This document shows positions 12,642 to 19,855 of a stretch of DNA of 35,003 nucleotides, one piece after another. A program made the translations under genes and the position numbers. Location of the stretch: IMG/VR virus record IMGVR_UViG_3300042731_001024, positions 1-35,003 of that record. One strand, given 5' to 3'. The notes under the pieces are model-generated. The model saw only the letters and a list, made by a program, of their open reading frames with translations. It was not told the origin of the DNA and ran no database searches. This stretch comes from a virus. Each line of letters opens with the position of its first letter. The stretch's first letter is position 1.

Positions 12642-13278
12642 AGATATTTCTTAACTTATAGTGGTCTAACTCTAAGTCTTTCGTCCTCTCATCCGTAATT
12701 ATCATGTCGGGGTTCGTTGAGAACCACATTGAGATAGTGTGCCTTGAATTCCTTCGAACAGGAAACACACCGTGTTCATGATACAGTCCTTGAAACAAGA
12801 TACCTTCTCTTGCTTTAGGTTCATGTATATGATTGTTTTGTTCGGGAAAGTATGTCTCTCCCCCTTTGAAATTTTCATTGAGATATAAAATAAGTGTCCA
12901 CTCTCTACTTGGTTTATCTTCTACTGCATCATTGTTTAGTTCTACTGTAGAGTAAGTGTCAAGATGTGGGTCTTGTACTCCACCTATTTCCCACTCGTTT
13001 ATAGCAATCATTTCAGGATATACAGTTTGGTCTGATTCTTTTTTGATGTGACCCACAGCATTATATCCAACACGATTGAATACGTCACGAACCCACTGGG
13101 TGTGAATATGGATATAATCTATTGCTCGGTAGTCTGAACCGTCACCGACACTACGTAGATGCTTGTGTGTCTTGTGATACTGTATCAGATTCTTCGCTTC
13201 CCACTCCGTCACCATGTTCGGCACCTTTATCAGCCTGAACTCTTTGGATGTACTTTGCGAGTGCTTGTCTTTTTTCAT
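12640..13278 (-). CDS. 2OG-Fe(II) oxygenase, prolyl-4-hydroxylase-like
   Basis: The 212-aa protein has the iron-binding HxD in PHLDTYS (H105, D107) and a distal histidine in YHEHGVFPV (H169). R179 in RRNSRHTISMWF would bind 2-oxoglutarate. The central GGETYFPEQ segment is typical of P4Hc-fold enzymes. Such genes recur in marine T4-type phages, with unknown substrates. The ATG at 13278 keeps the usual N-terminal strand (FRLIKVPNMVTEWEA) but overlaps the deformylase gene by 128 nt. The ATG at 13215 would reduce the overlap to 65 nt and cut that strand. It ends at element C. Confidence 0.88.
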   Translation of the reverse strand: MKKDKHSQSTSKEFRLIKVPNMVTEWEAKNLIQYHKTHKHLRSVGDGSDYRAIDYIHIHTQWVRDVFNRVGYNAVGHIKKESDQTVYPEMIAINEWEIGGVQDPHLDTYSTVELNNDAVEDKPSREWTLILYLNENFKGGETYFPEQNNHIHEPKAREGILFQGLYHEHGVFPVRRNSRHTISMWFSTNPDMIITDERTKDLELDHYKLRNI

Positions 13279-13774
13279 ACTCTATTCTCTTCGCTTTTTC
13301 CTTCGGTCTTGCTTTGAGGGCACGTTCAAGTTTTAATCTTGATGCCCTTTGAAGGAATATAATACCATTCAAGTGGTCTAGTTCATGTTGGGCACATCTA
13401 GCACCGACACCGTCCAACATGGTCACGTGTTCATTACCATCACTATCTTGGTATTTAAGTTCACATACTTTTGGTCTTTTAATCATGAGGTATAAATCGG
13501 GAAACGATAAACACCCCTCTTTCATTAAATCTGTTTCTTGTGATAACTTTGTAAGTTCAGGGTTGAAGAATGCTTTAATTCCATCTTGTGTTCTCATTAC
13601 GAACACCCTTGCATCGAGTCCCACTTGATTTGCAGATAGTCCGATACCACCGAACTTCTCCATTGCTTCACTTAATTGTTTTTCTACTTCTTTCGCATCT
13701 TCTCTCTTTTCGAAATCAAATGGTTGTGGTGGTTGTCTTAAAACCTTACTCGCTTCTTCTACCAATTCATACAT
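13151..13774 (-). CDS. def: Peptide deformylase
   Basis: The 207-aa protein has all three deformylase motifs: GIGLSANQ (residues 43-50), EGCLS (86-90, metal ligand C88) and QHELDH (129-134, ligands H130 and H134, catalytic E131). It removes formyl groups from nascent proteins. Phage versions are known in marine T4-type phages, where they are thought to support host or phage protein synthesis late in infection. The catalytic core ends near residue 155. A charged tail of about 50 residues follows (KRIEYEKRQALAKY, then SEESDTVSQ), mostly encoded in the overlap with the oxygenase gene. The start ATG overlaps the preceding stop (TAATG). Confidence 0.95.
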   Translation of the reverse strand: MYELVEEASKVLRQPPQPFDFEKREDAKEVEKQLSEAMEKFGGIGLSANQVGLDARVFVMRTQDGIKAFFNPELTKLSQETDLMKEGCLSFPDLYLMIKRPKVCELKYQDSDGNEHVTMLDGVGARCAQHELDHLNGIIFLQRASRLKLERALKARPKEKAKRIEYEKRQALAKYIQRVQADKGAEHGDGVGSEESDTVSQDTQAST

Positions 13775-15162
13775 TATTTAATCCTCAATCCCGATGATGT
13801 CATATACAAAGCACGTCCCTGCCATCCACCAGCAGAACGTGTTCTCATGGTAATAGGCAGTTCACACTTAAGTTTCAAAGGTTTATATGTAAACCTCATA
13901 GTAAATGACTGTTGACCTTCCTTATAGTCTACACTAATATTTCCATAATTACTAGACTTTTTATTAAGAAATATCGCCTTAAGTTCTTCGTTGTCACCAA
14001 CATCTTTGATTGTGGATTTTGATTCAGACCCTACCAGTAACTTGTATGGACATGGTGTTGAGTCTGCATCGGGATATGTATAGAATCCCATTGTGTTTAA
14101 CATGTATTGTAGATTTTGAGGTTTCTTCAAATGATTCTGCATCTGAACTAAGATAAAATTTCTATATGGATAATAGAAATCTTGAGCATAGAAGTTGAGT
14201 CCGTATTTTGTAAACAATTTACCTAACTCGAAGAATGTTTTCTTTGACCCACCTTCTGTATACTTTTCTCTTTTTACTTTACCCTCGTATTTTACTTTTA
14301 AAATCTTTTGTAATTCTTTGTCTTTAACTGTTGATACTGCATGAGGGAATGCATCATCAATGTGTTTTAAAACTGCTTTGAGTTGTTTTGAATCTTTTAG
14401 TTTTGCGTATTGAGCTGGAACTGCAGAATTCATTTTAGGTGTCATATCTTTACCAGCAGATATCTTATTAGAGTATCCGATGAAACTACCATCTGATAAT
14501 TCTACCATAACATCTGAAGGATTGTTTGCACTGATATCAGCAGGTTTACCACGAGGTGTCCAGTACACCTTACTGACACTCTTTCCACGTAAGTCATTTG
14601 TAATTGCAACTGCATTCGCCATCCCAATCTTGATATCTCTCTGTGCTGTTTCATCTGCATCTAGATATCCTACGATGTCTTCATAGGTCAAATCAGAACC
14701 GTCACCCAGTAATACACCACTCTTACCTTTCTTTCTTGATATCTGCATTTCCCACTCTAGGGAATCCATCTTCATTTCACTTTGATGTAAGAAGAAATAG
14801 ACCGTTAGGAATTCGTTAACATTAGAAGAAGCGGTAGAGTTCTTTCTAGAACTCATACCAAAGTGTGACTTAACTACGGACTTGGTTGTTCTTATGTAAT
14901 AGGGTGTATCTTGTCCGTCTTTTTCAATCTGAAAAAAGAATTTACCGTTACCCAGTGAAAGCAACTCTTGACCACTAGGACTTTCGACATTCTTATATTT
15001 GATTTCTCCGTCACCAACTGTTTGTCTGACTACATCATCCTTAAAATCGATTACGTAATATGGATTCGCTTGACCTTTTTGAGTGTAATATGGTGACACT
15101 GTAAGTTCAAGTAAGTCTAACTTAACTTCTTCGGGTTCTAAGAATTGTGAAAATGTTTTCAT
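13774..15162 (-). CDS. Unknown 462-aa protein, possible PD-(D/E)XK-like core
   Basis: The protein begins MKTFSQFLEPEEVKLDLLEL and lies directly after gp46. A central block, NPSDVMVELSDGSFIGYSNKI (about 205-225), has the spacing of a nuclease-fold D...E/S-x-K strand pair. However, the usual E-x-K reads SNK, so activity is doubtful. Other blocks are basic (VKREKYTEGGSKKTFF). The C-terminus is beta-rich (FTMRFTYKPLKLKCELPI). No known family is recognised with confidence. A GATAAATA box with 5 nt to the ATG predicts a leaderless late transcript. Alternatives are a capsid- or DNA-packaging-associated protein. Confidence 0.7.
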   Translation of the reverse strand: MKTFSQFLEPEEVKLDLLELTVSPYYTQKGQANPYYVIDFKDDVVRQTVGDGEIKYKNVESPSGQELLSLGNGKFFFQIEKDGQDTPYYIRTTKSVVKSHFGMSSRKNSTASSNVNEFLTVYFFLHQSEMKMDSLEWEMQISRKKGKSGVLLGDGSDLTYEDIVGYLDADETAQRDIKIGMANAVAITNDLRGKSVSKVYWTPRGKPADISANNPSDVMVELSDGSFIGYSNKISAGKDMTPKMNSAVPAQYAKLKDSKQLKAVLKHIDDAFPHAVSTVKDKELQKILKVKYEGKVKREKYTEGGSKKTFFELGKLFTKYGLNFYAQDFYYPYRNFILVQMQNHLKKPQNLQYMLNTMGFYTYPDADSTPCPYKLLVGSESKSTIKDVGDNEELKAIFLNKKSSNYGNISVDYKEGQQSFTMRFTYKPLKLKCELPITMRTRSAGGWQGRALYMTSSGLRIK

Positions 15163-15167
15163 AATAC

Positions 15168-15175
15168 TATTTATC
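15168..15175 (-). promoter_or_regulatory. Late promoter box GATAAATA
   Basis: One base differs from TATAAATA. It overlaps the gp46 stop and lies 5 nt before the ATG at 15162. With T4 spacing (box at -13 to -6), +1 is the A of that ATG. No Shine-Dalgarno sequence lies between. Confidence 0.6.
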
Positions 15176-16890
15176 TATTCTGCAACACGACTAAAGTTTT
15201 TATGTTTCTCAAATCGTATTACATTCTCAAATTTATCGTATAAGGCATCACCTTTATGTGATATGATAAATGCATTTGTCTTTTCAGTCAAGGTGTTTAG
15301 TAACTTCAAGAATTCATCTGTTCCGTTTACATCCAAAGATGAGTCAAAAACTTCGTCTAAAATCAATAAGTTAGTGTTCACTGAGTTCTTCATACGTGCA
15401 ACTGCTCTCCAAGTAAACAAAAGTGACAAATCGATTCTCATCTTTTCGCCTTGTGAGAAGTTATCGTATTTAAACACGTCTCTGAACCTTGACTTGATAG
15501 TCTCTTCGAAACTTTCGTTGAGTTCAAACCCGACATAGAATTCTAACTGAGCAAGATACTTGTTGATTAACTTGTTCATGATAGGAACGTACTGTTTAAT
15601 GATTCGTTCTTTAACACCTTGGTCTCTTAGAAGTGTCGTAGCGATATCATAGTAGTGTCCCTGTTCTACAAGTGTCTCTTTTTTCTTGTGTAGAATTTCT
15701 AGTTTGTCTTCACTATCTTCTATTCTAGAATGAACGTCACTGTTTCCACTGACCTCTTGTTCTAAGTCTTTGATGATACCTTGCAGTTTAGTAACATACT
15801 TTTGATTAGAAAGGATTTCAGTTTGTAATATACCTATCTTCTTTTGAATAGTATCTATTTGAGCTTGGACATGATTGATTTCTTCAAGTCTTGTATTGAT
15901 GGTTGTGATTCTCGACTCAAGGTCTGTAATCGCCTTCTTGATTTCTGTTGTCTTTGCAGTCTTCTTCGCAATGTGTTCCTTTTTGTGTTCATCATCTAGA
16001 CCCTGTTGACATGTCGGACATTCATCATGGTTCTCATAGAATTCGATTTCCTTAATTGCTTTCTTTCTAGCTCCTTCGAGTTGTTTCTCCAACTCAATTG
16101 CTTGTTGCATTCGAGTTTTCTGAGTTTCTTTATCATCGATGAGGGATTTTTTCTCCACCACATTTTCCGTCTTTTCATCTACTTCTCCTAAAAGTTTATT
16201 GATGTTATCTTCCGTTTCTTCAATAGTCTTATTATATTTGGAGATTTTCTCTTCACGGTTTTCACGTAGTGCATTCAATTGTTCATTCAAACCATTGATT
16301 CTTTCTTCCATGAGTTCTACCTCATGTGCTGTTTCTTTCAATTCAATTCCATGTGTTGATACTTTCTTACGAAGGATATCTCTCATGGTACTGAAGATTG
16401 AAATATCCAAAAGGTCTTCTACAAGTTTACGTCTTTCTACTGCTTTTAACTGCATGAAAGGTGTAAAGTTTGCAGACCCTAGGATTGCTACTTGAGTAAA
16501 AGAACGATAACTCATTTTGAGGACGTTCTTCTCCAAGTGTTCTTGATAGTCTTTGACGGTTGCATCTTGATTGACCAATACGTCATTGACATACAATTCA
16601 AACTTGTTTGGTTTTGCTCCACGGATTACTTTGTATTGTTTCTTACCAATAGAAAACTCCACCTCTACTAGAAGGTCTTTCTGATTGATAGAATTGATGA
16701 GAAGGTCTTTCTTAAGATTACGGAATCCCTTTCCGTATAGACCAAAACATAAAGCATCCAACAACGTGGATTTACCAGCACCATTCTCACCTAGAATCAG
16801 TGTGGTTTGATGTTGGTTTAGTTGAATTTCAGTAAATTTATTTCCCGATGAAAGTAAGTTCTTCCATCTAACTTTTTCAAAATTTATCAT
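15175..16890 (-). CDS. 46: Recombination endonuclease subunit gp46 (Rad50/SbcC-like)
   Basis: The 571-aa protein (T4 gp46, 560 aa) has Walker A GENGAGKS at residues 34-41 and a long central coiled coil. A CPTC zinc hook lies near residue 290. The ABC signature region SQGEKMRIDLSLLF is near 480, followed by Walker B/D-loop ILDEVFDSSLD. It works with gp47 to resect DNA ends for recombination-dependent replication and to degrade host DNA. The ATG overlaps the gp47 stop (ATGA). Confidence 0.96.
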   Translation of the reverse strand: MINFEKVRWKNLLSSGNKFTEIQLNQHQTTLILGENGAGKSTLLDALCFGLYGKGFRNLKKDLLINSINQKDLLVEVEFSIGKKQYKVIRGAKPNKFELYVNDVLVNQDATVKDYQEHLEKNVLKMSYRSFTQVAILGSANFTPFMQLKAVERRKLVEDLLDISIFSTMRDILRKKVSTHGIELKETAHEVELMEERINGLNEQLNALRENREEKISKYNKTIEETEDNINKLLGEVDEKTENVVEKKSLIDDKETQKTRMQQAIELEKQLEGARKKAIKEIEFYENHDECPTCQQGLDDEHKKEHIAKKTAKTTEIKKAITDLESRITTINTRLEEINHVQAQIDTIQKKIGILQTEILSNQKYVTKLQGIIKDLEQEVSGNSDVHSRIEDSEDKLEILHKKKETLVEQGHYYDIATTLLRDQGVKERIIKQYVPIMNKLINKYLAQLEFYVGFELNESFEETIKSRFRDVFKYDNFSQGEKMRIDLSLLFTWRAVARMKNSVNTNLLILDEVFDSSLDVNGTDEFLKLLNTLTEKTNAFIISHKGDALYDKFENVIRFEKHKNFSRVAE

Positions 16891-17954
16891 AGATAGTTGT
16901 GTTCATCCAATGCTTCATTATACAAGGTAGTCATCAAATTGTTAAGAGACTTTTTCTTTCCTTGTATTTCTAAACCATCGATGTACTTAGATAGTATAGT
17001 TAGTGTATCTTCTACATCTTCGATTTCATCATCATCAAAGAAGTCCATGTGTTTATTGTCATCTACTACAGAAACATGTAGTGGACTTTGACTATGGATT
17101 TTATCTAAGAACGAATCGAACCAGTAAGGATTGTCTTTGTTTACGACCACTACCTTTACAAACTTACCTTCATACTTACTGTAATCAGCGTTTGAGATAG
17201 TTTCAAATGTCTCCTTTGCATCATCATAAAATGCCTTTTCAAACATAGTAAGAGGATTGTGTACAGGTGTCATTGATTGGTCTTCTGTATCAAAGATGTG
17301 AAAGTATTTGTTATCGCCGTAATCAGACCATGTGAATTGCATCTGAGAACCTAGATAACGAATATTTTTGACCTCGGATTTTTGGTGGAAGTGTCCACTG
17401 TATACCTTATCAAATCTTTTTAAGTAAGTATGGTCTAGTCCATGTTGACACGTCATGCCTGGATGCATCAATGCACCTTCAATCTCAAAGTGTCCCATAC
17501 AAACTGAAGCGGGAGCAGACATCATAAACTCTACTGAGTCTGCATAATTCTCGTTGTTTATCCACGGAACTAAAGCGATATTGGTTCCATCATACTCTTT
17601 AACTTGACACTCTGAAATCACATTGATTTGTGCTTCATTGAATAGTAACAACTCGGGTGCATTCACATCGTTGGTGTTCTTATAATAAGTGTCGTGATTA
17701 CCAATAATCAAGTCCATAGAGATTCCTCTCTCAATAAGAGGTTCAATAAAGTGTGACCTGTTTGCTTTGAGACTTGCAAAGTTTATATACTTACGTCTAT
17801 CGAAGTAATCACCTAAGTGAATAATGTGTTTGATATCATGCTCGTCTAGATATGGGAAGAAGATTTCTTCGTAGAAACGTCCTTGGTATTTGGACATTTC
17901 AATCATATCACCTCTGACACCAGCATGGGTATCATTCAGTATCGCTATTTTCAT
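16887..17954 (-). CDS. 47: Recombination nuclease subunit gp47 (Mre11/SbcD-like)
   Basis: The 355-aa protein (T4 gp47, 339 aa) has the metallophosphoesterase motifs in order: NDTHAG (D8, H10), HLGDYFDRR, IGNHD and SGHFHQKSE. The C-terminal 130 residues are acidic and probably contact the Rad50-like partner. Together with gp46 it forms the end-processing nuclease. Its ATG overlaps the gp55 stop (ATGA), and its stop overlaps gp46, so the three genes form one unit. Confidence 0.96.
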   Translation of the reverse strand: MKIAILNDTHAGVRGDMIEMSKYQGRFYEEIFFPYLDEHDIKHIIHLGDYFDRRKYINFASLKANRSHFIEPLIERGISMDLIIGNHDTYYKNTNDVNAPELLLFNEAQINVISECQVKEYDGTNIALVPWINNENYADSVEFMMSAPASVCMGHFEIEGALMHPGMTCQHGLDHTYLKRFDKVYSGHFHQKSEVKNIRYLGSQMQFTWSDYGDNKYFHIFDTEDQSMTPVHNPLTMFEKAFYDDAKETFETISNADYSKYEGKFVKVVVVNKDNPYWFDSFLDKIHSQSPLHVSVVDDNKHMDFFDDDEIEDVEDTLTILSKYIDGLEIQGKKKSLNNLMTTLYNEALDEHNYL

Positions 17955-18496
17955 TCAGTAAATTTCTCTAAGTTATTCGCTTCTTTCTTTTTCCTTTTTG
18001 ACCTTCTTGGTTCGTACTCAACACGAGTCATGTTTTCTTGCATCCACTCGATGTTGGTATTGGTGAGTGCTGGGTCATGAACTCCATCTATAGTATCGAA
18101 TGCTTCTAGGGTAATGTTTGATGCATCAATAGCTTGTTGCTTAATGTATACCTGTTTTTTCTCCTTTTGAATTCTTCTAAGAAAGGCATAGTAACATATC
18201 TGAGTTACATAAGCAAATGCATTGTTTGATTTTTCAACATTGAAGTTACCTAGGTACTGGATACAATTCTCGATTGCATCACAAATCATTTCGTCCCTAT
18301 AGGTGTAGTTGATGAAGTTGGGTCTTGTAGATAGTCGAGTTGCAATCTTATAGATACACTCTCCTATGTACTCTGACATTTTGGGTGGAGTTTTGTCTTT
18401 TGCTTTTGCCTCGTTTATCTGACCTACATATTCGGCAACAGCAGCAGTAAAGTCCTTGTTGTTAACGTAATGTTCGTTTACTTTTTTTGCAGTCAT
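17951..18496 (-). CDS. 55: Late sigma factor gp55
   Basis: I chose the ATG at 18496 (181 aa; T4 gp55 is 185 aa); an upstream GTG at 18511 is possible. Similarity to T4 gp55 includes HYVNNKDFTAAV, YIGECIYKIATRLSTRPNFINYTYRDEMICDAIENC, and AYVTQICYYAFLRRIQKEKKQ, the sigma region 2-like core that reads the late -10 box. The tail is basic. gp55 directs host RNA polymerase to TATAAATA promoters with gp33 and the gp45 clamp. The boxes listed here are its expected targets, including one upstream of its own gene. Confidence 0.93.
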   Translation of the reverse strand: MTAKKVNEHYVNNKDFTAAVAEYVGQINEAKAKDKTPPKMSEYIGECIYKIATRLSTRPNFINYTYRDEMICDAIENCIQYLGNFNVEKSNNAFAYVTQICYYAFLRRIQKEKKQVYIKQQAIDASNITLEAFDTIDGVHDPALTNTNIEWMQENMTRVEYEPRRSKRKKKEANNLEKFTE

Positions 18497-18542
18497 GTAA
18501 CTATTATACACAAAAACCGTGATATTAAAAGGGGCTTTTTAG

Positions 18543-18549
18543 TATTTAG
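18543..18549 (-). promoter_or_regulatory. Probable late promoter box CTAAATA
   Basis: CTAAATA lies 46 nt before the gp55 ATG and just downstream of a weak stem-loop with a T-run. It would allow gp55 to be made late, possibly autoregulated. Confidence 0.5.
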
Positions 18550-18566
18550 TTTTTTGATTTTTTTTG

Positions 18567-18593
18567 AAAAAGTCTCTTTTCAGATTTGACTTT
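18567..18593 (-). terminator. Weak stem-loop terminator
   Basis: AAAGTC/GACTTT (18588-18593 with 18569-18574) with a 13-nt loop overlaps a T5 tract on the minus strand. It follows the small membrane gene and precedes the CTAAATA box, repeating the terminator-then-late-box order seen at 3.9 and 23.3 kb. Confidence 0.35.
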
Positions 18594-18630
18594 CTATGAT
18601 ACCCTAGCTTATGTCCCGTTAGGGAATAGC

Positions 18631-18825
18631 TTAGAATAGATATTGATTTAGATACATTACCCCAAACATAAACAACACCGCCCCGATTTGGATAAGAGTC
18701 GGAACCAAAACAAACAATTTCATTACATCGAAATCTCCCTTACGGAAGTAATCTGTTTGCTCCCATTCCTTAACCTCTTCGGGGGATGCATCTCTACATT
18801 TATTTAGTGGTAACTCTAACTGCAT
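18631..18825 (-). CDS. Unknown 64-aa protein with C-terminal membrane segment
   Basis: I chose the ATG at 18825. The longer frame begins at a TTG (18861) with no better support. The protein starts MQLELPLNKCRDASPEEVKEW, carries charged residues to about 33, then one long hydrophobic segment (KLFVLVPTLIQIGAVLFMFG...) reaching the C-terminus. It looks like a tail-anchored membrane protein, N-terminus in the cytoplasm by charge. No family is recognised. It lies in a run of three small envelope genes. Confidence 0.62.
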   Translation of the reverse strand: MQLELPLNKCRDASPEEVKEWEQTDYFRKGDFDVMKLFVLVPTLIQIGAVLFMFGVMYLNQYLF

Positions 18826-18877
18826 TATTTGTAGGGGATAGGTGCCCAAGGGGCAATCCAATACTTATAAATTATGC

Positions 18878-19129
18878 TTAAGACCTTGGACATTTGTTTC
18901 TGAAGATTAATGTAGACGCTTTACGTGCCTCAAGTCTGTTGAGGACACCGTCACCATTTTTATCTGCATGGTCAAAGATGTAATCACTTACATTACATCC
19001 CATTTCTCTCAACTCAGATAGTTCGATTACGCTGTCGTAATTCAAGTCGTACTTTCTAAGTCTCCAGTCATCAGCAAAAGATTGTGTTGCGAATAGACAT
19101 AACACTAAAGTTGCAAAATATTTTTTCAT
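18878..19129 (-). CDS. Exported EF-hand protein
   Basis: The 83-aa protein begins with a signal peptide (MKKYFATLVL..., cleavage near SFA at residue 19), then two EF-hand loops. Loop 1 is D28-x-N30-x-D32...E39 (DLNYDSVIELSE). Loop 2 is D56-x-N58-x-D60-G...E67 (DKNGDGVLNRLE). All calcium-ligand positions fit the 12-residue consensus. Two cysteines (C45, C80) could form a disulfide. A periplasmic or surface calcium-binding protein encoded by a phage is unusual; a role at the cell envelope is likely. The ATG has an AGGA site that overlaps the stop of the 44-aa gene. Confidence 0.85.
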   Translation of the reverse strand: MKKYFATLVLCLFATQSFADDWRLRKYDLNYDSVIELSELREMGCNVSDYIFDHADKNGDGVLNRLEARKASTLIFRNKCPRS

Positions 19130-19139
19130 AGTAATTTCC

Positions 19140-19274
19140 TTATACTATTGGGGATACAGCGTAGATACAAAACATAAATGTACCGATTAGAACAGTCATC
19201 TCGAAGATGTTGTCCCACTCCACTTTGCTTAGTTCGTCTACTTTATCCATTATATGATTAACTAATTCAGTCAT
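19140..19274 (-). CDS. Putative 44-aa membrane protein
   Basis: An ORF of 44 residues starts MTELVNHIMDKVDELSKVEW, then a hydrophobic segment (MTVLIGTFMFCIYAVSPIV) reaches the C-terminus. Its TAA overlaps the ribosome site of the EF-hand gene, suggesting coupling. A CTAAATA box lies about 60 nt upstream. The Shine-Dalgarno site is weak (GGAG, 13 nt away), so translation is not certain. Confidence 0.5.
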   Translation of the reverse strand: MTELVNHIMDKVDELSKVEWDNIFEMTVLIGTFMFCIYAVSPIV

Positions 19275-19333
19275 TATCGTATTATAAACTCCATTGATAA
19301 TAAATTATAAAGGTTGAGTATATTACTCGCAGT

Positions 19334-19340
19334 TATTTAG
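19334..19340 (-). promoter_or_regulatory. Possible late promoter box CTAAATA
   Basis: CTAAATA lies in the 124-nt gap after the 151-aa gene, about 60 nt before the 44-aa gene. It may drive the small envelope genes. Chance occurrence is possible in this AT-rich gap. Confidence 0.4.
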
Positions 19341-19398
19341 TAAACAAATGAACCTAACCTATTGTTATAATTTAACATTATATTGGTCAAAAATTGGA

Positions 19399-19854
19399 CT
19401 AGTGAATTATCTTATCTTCGTCAGCAAGGTCATCCCATTCATCGAGTTCGTACTCTTCATAAGACTCAGCAGATTTGCGAATGATATCATCAATAGTATC
19501 TTTGATGAGGTCTTTTGTGTTTGCACGATTTATAATTGGGATGTTACCCGACTCTACCATGTTACTCCACTTAGCAGATGCTTCATCATAAAAATCGATG
19601 AACTGTTCGTTCATGTTATTTCTATGCATGATACAATCAAAGGGTAAGAAGATTTGATAGTCTGAGGTAAGAGGTGCATAAGGAATGAATGTAGCAAGTG
19701 TCTGTAGTTTGTTTACAGGTGACAATTGACATGTCATAGGAAGTGTAATTTCAATACCATCTTTAAGCTCACGAGTCATACCACAAACTTCTGCGCCTGT
19801 GATAAGCTTTACAACTTCGTATCTGTTTGGTACTAAATCTGAAGGACTTGCCAT
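19399..19854 (-). CDS. Unknown 151-aa protein, possible Sm-like barrel
   Basis: The start ATG is 1 nt after the UvsW stop. The first 90 residues are beta-rich with a pattern like small Sm/Hfq barrels: YEVVKLITGAEVCGMTREL, IEITLPMTCQLSP, FIPYAPLTSDYQIFLPFDCIM. The remainder is helical and very acidic at the end (YEEYELDEWDDLADED). The Sm-like reading is by eye and tentative. Its function is unknown; constant proximity to UvsW would suggest recombination-time expression. Confidence 0.65.
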   Translation of the reverse strand: MASPSDLVPNRYEVVKLITGAEVCGMTRELKDGIEITLPMTCQLSPVNKLQTLATFIPYAPLTSDYQIFLPFDCIMHRNNMNEQFIDFYDEASAKWSNMVESGNIPIINRANTKDLIKDTIDDIIRKSAESYEEYELDEWDDLADEDKIIH

Positions 19855-19855
19855 A

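Noticed and set aside
15996-16495. Several ORFs on both strands inside gp46
   Set aside because: These are shadows of the coiled-coil region; gp46 motifs are continuous across it.
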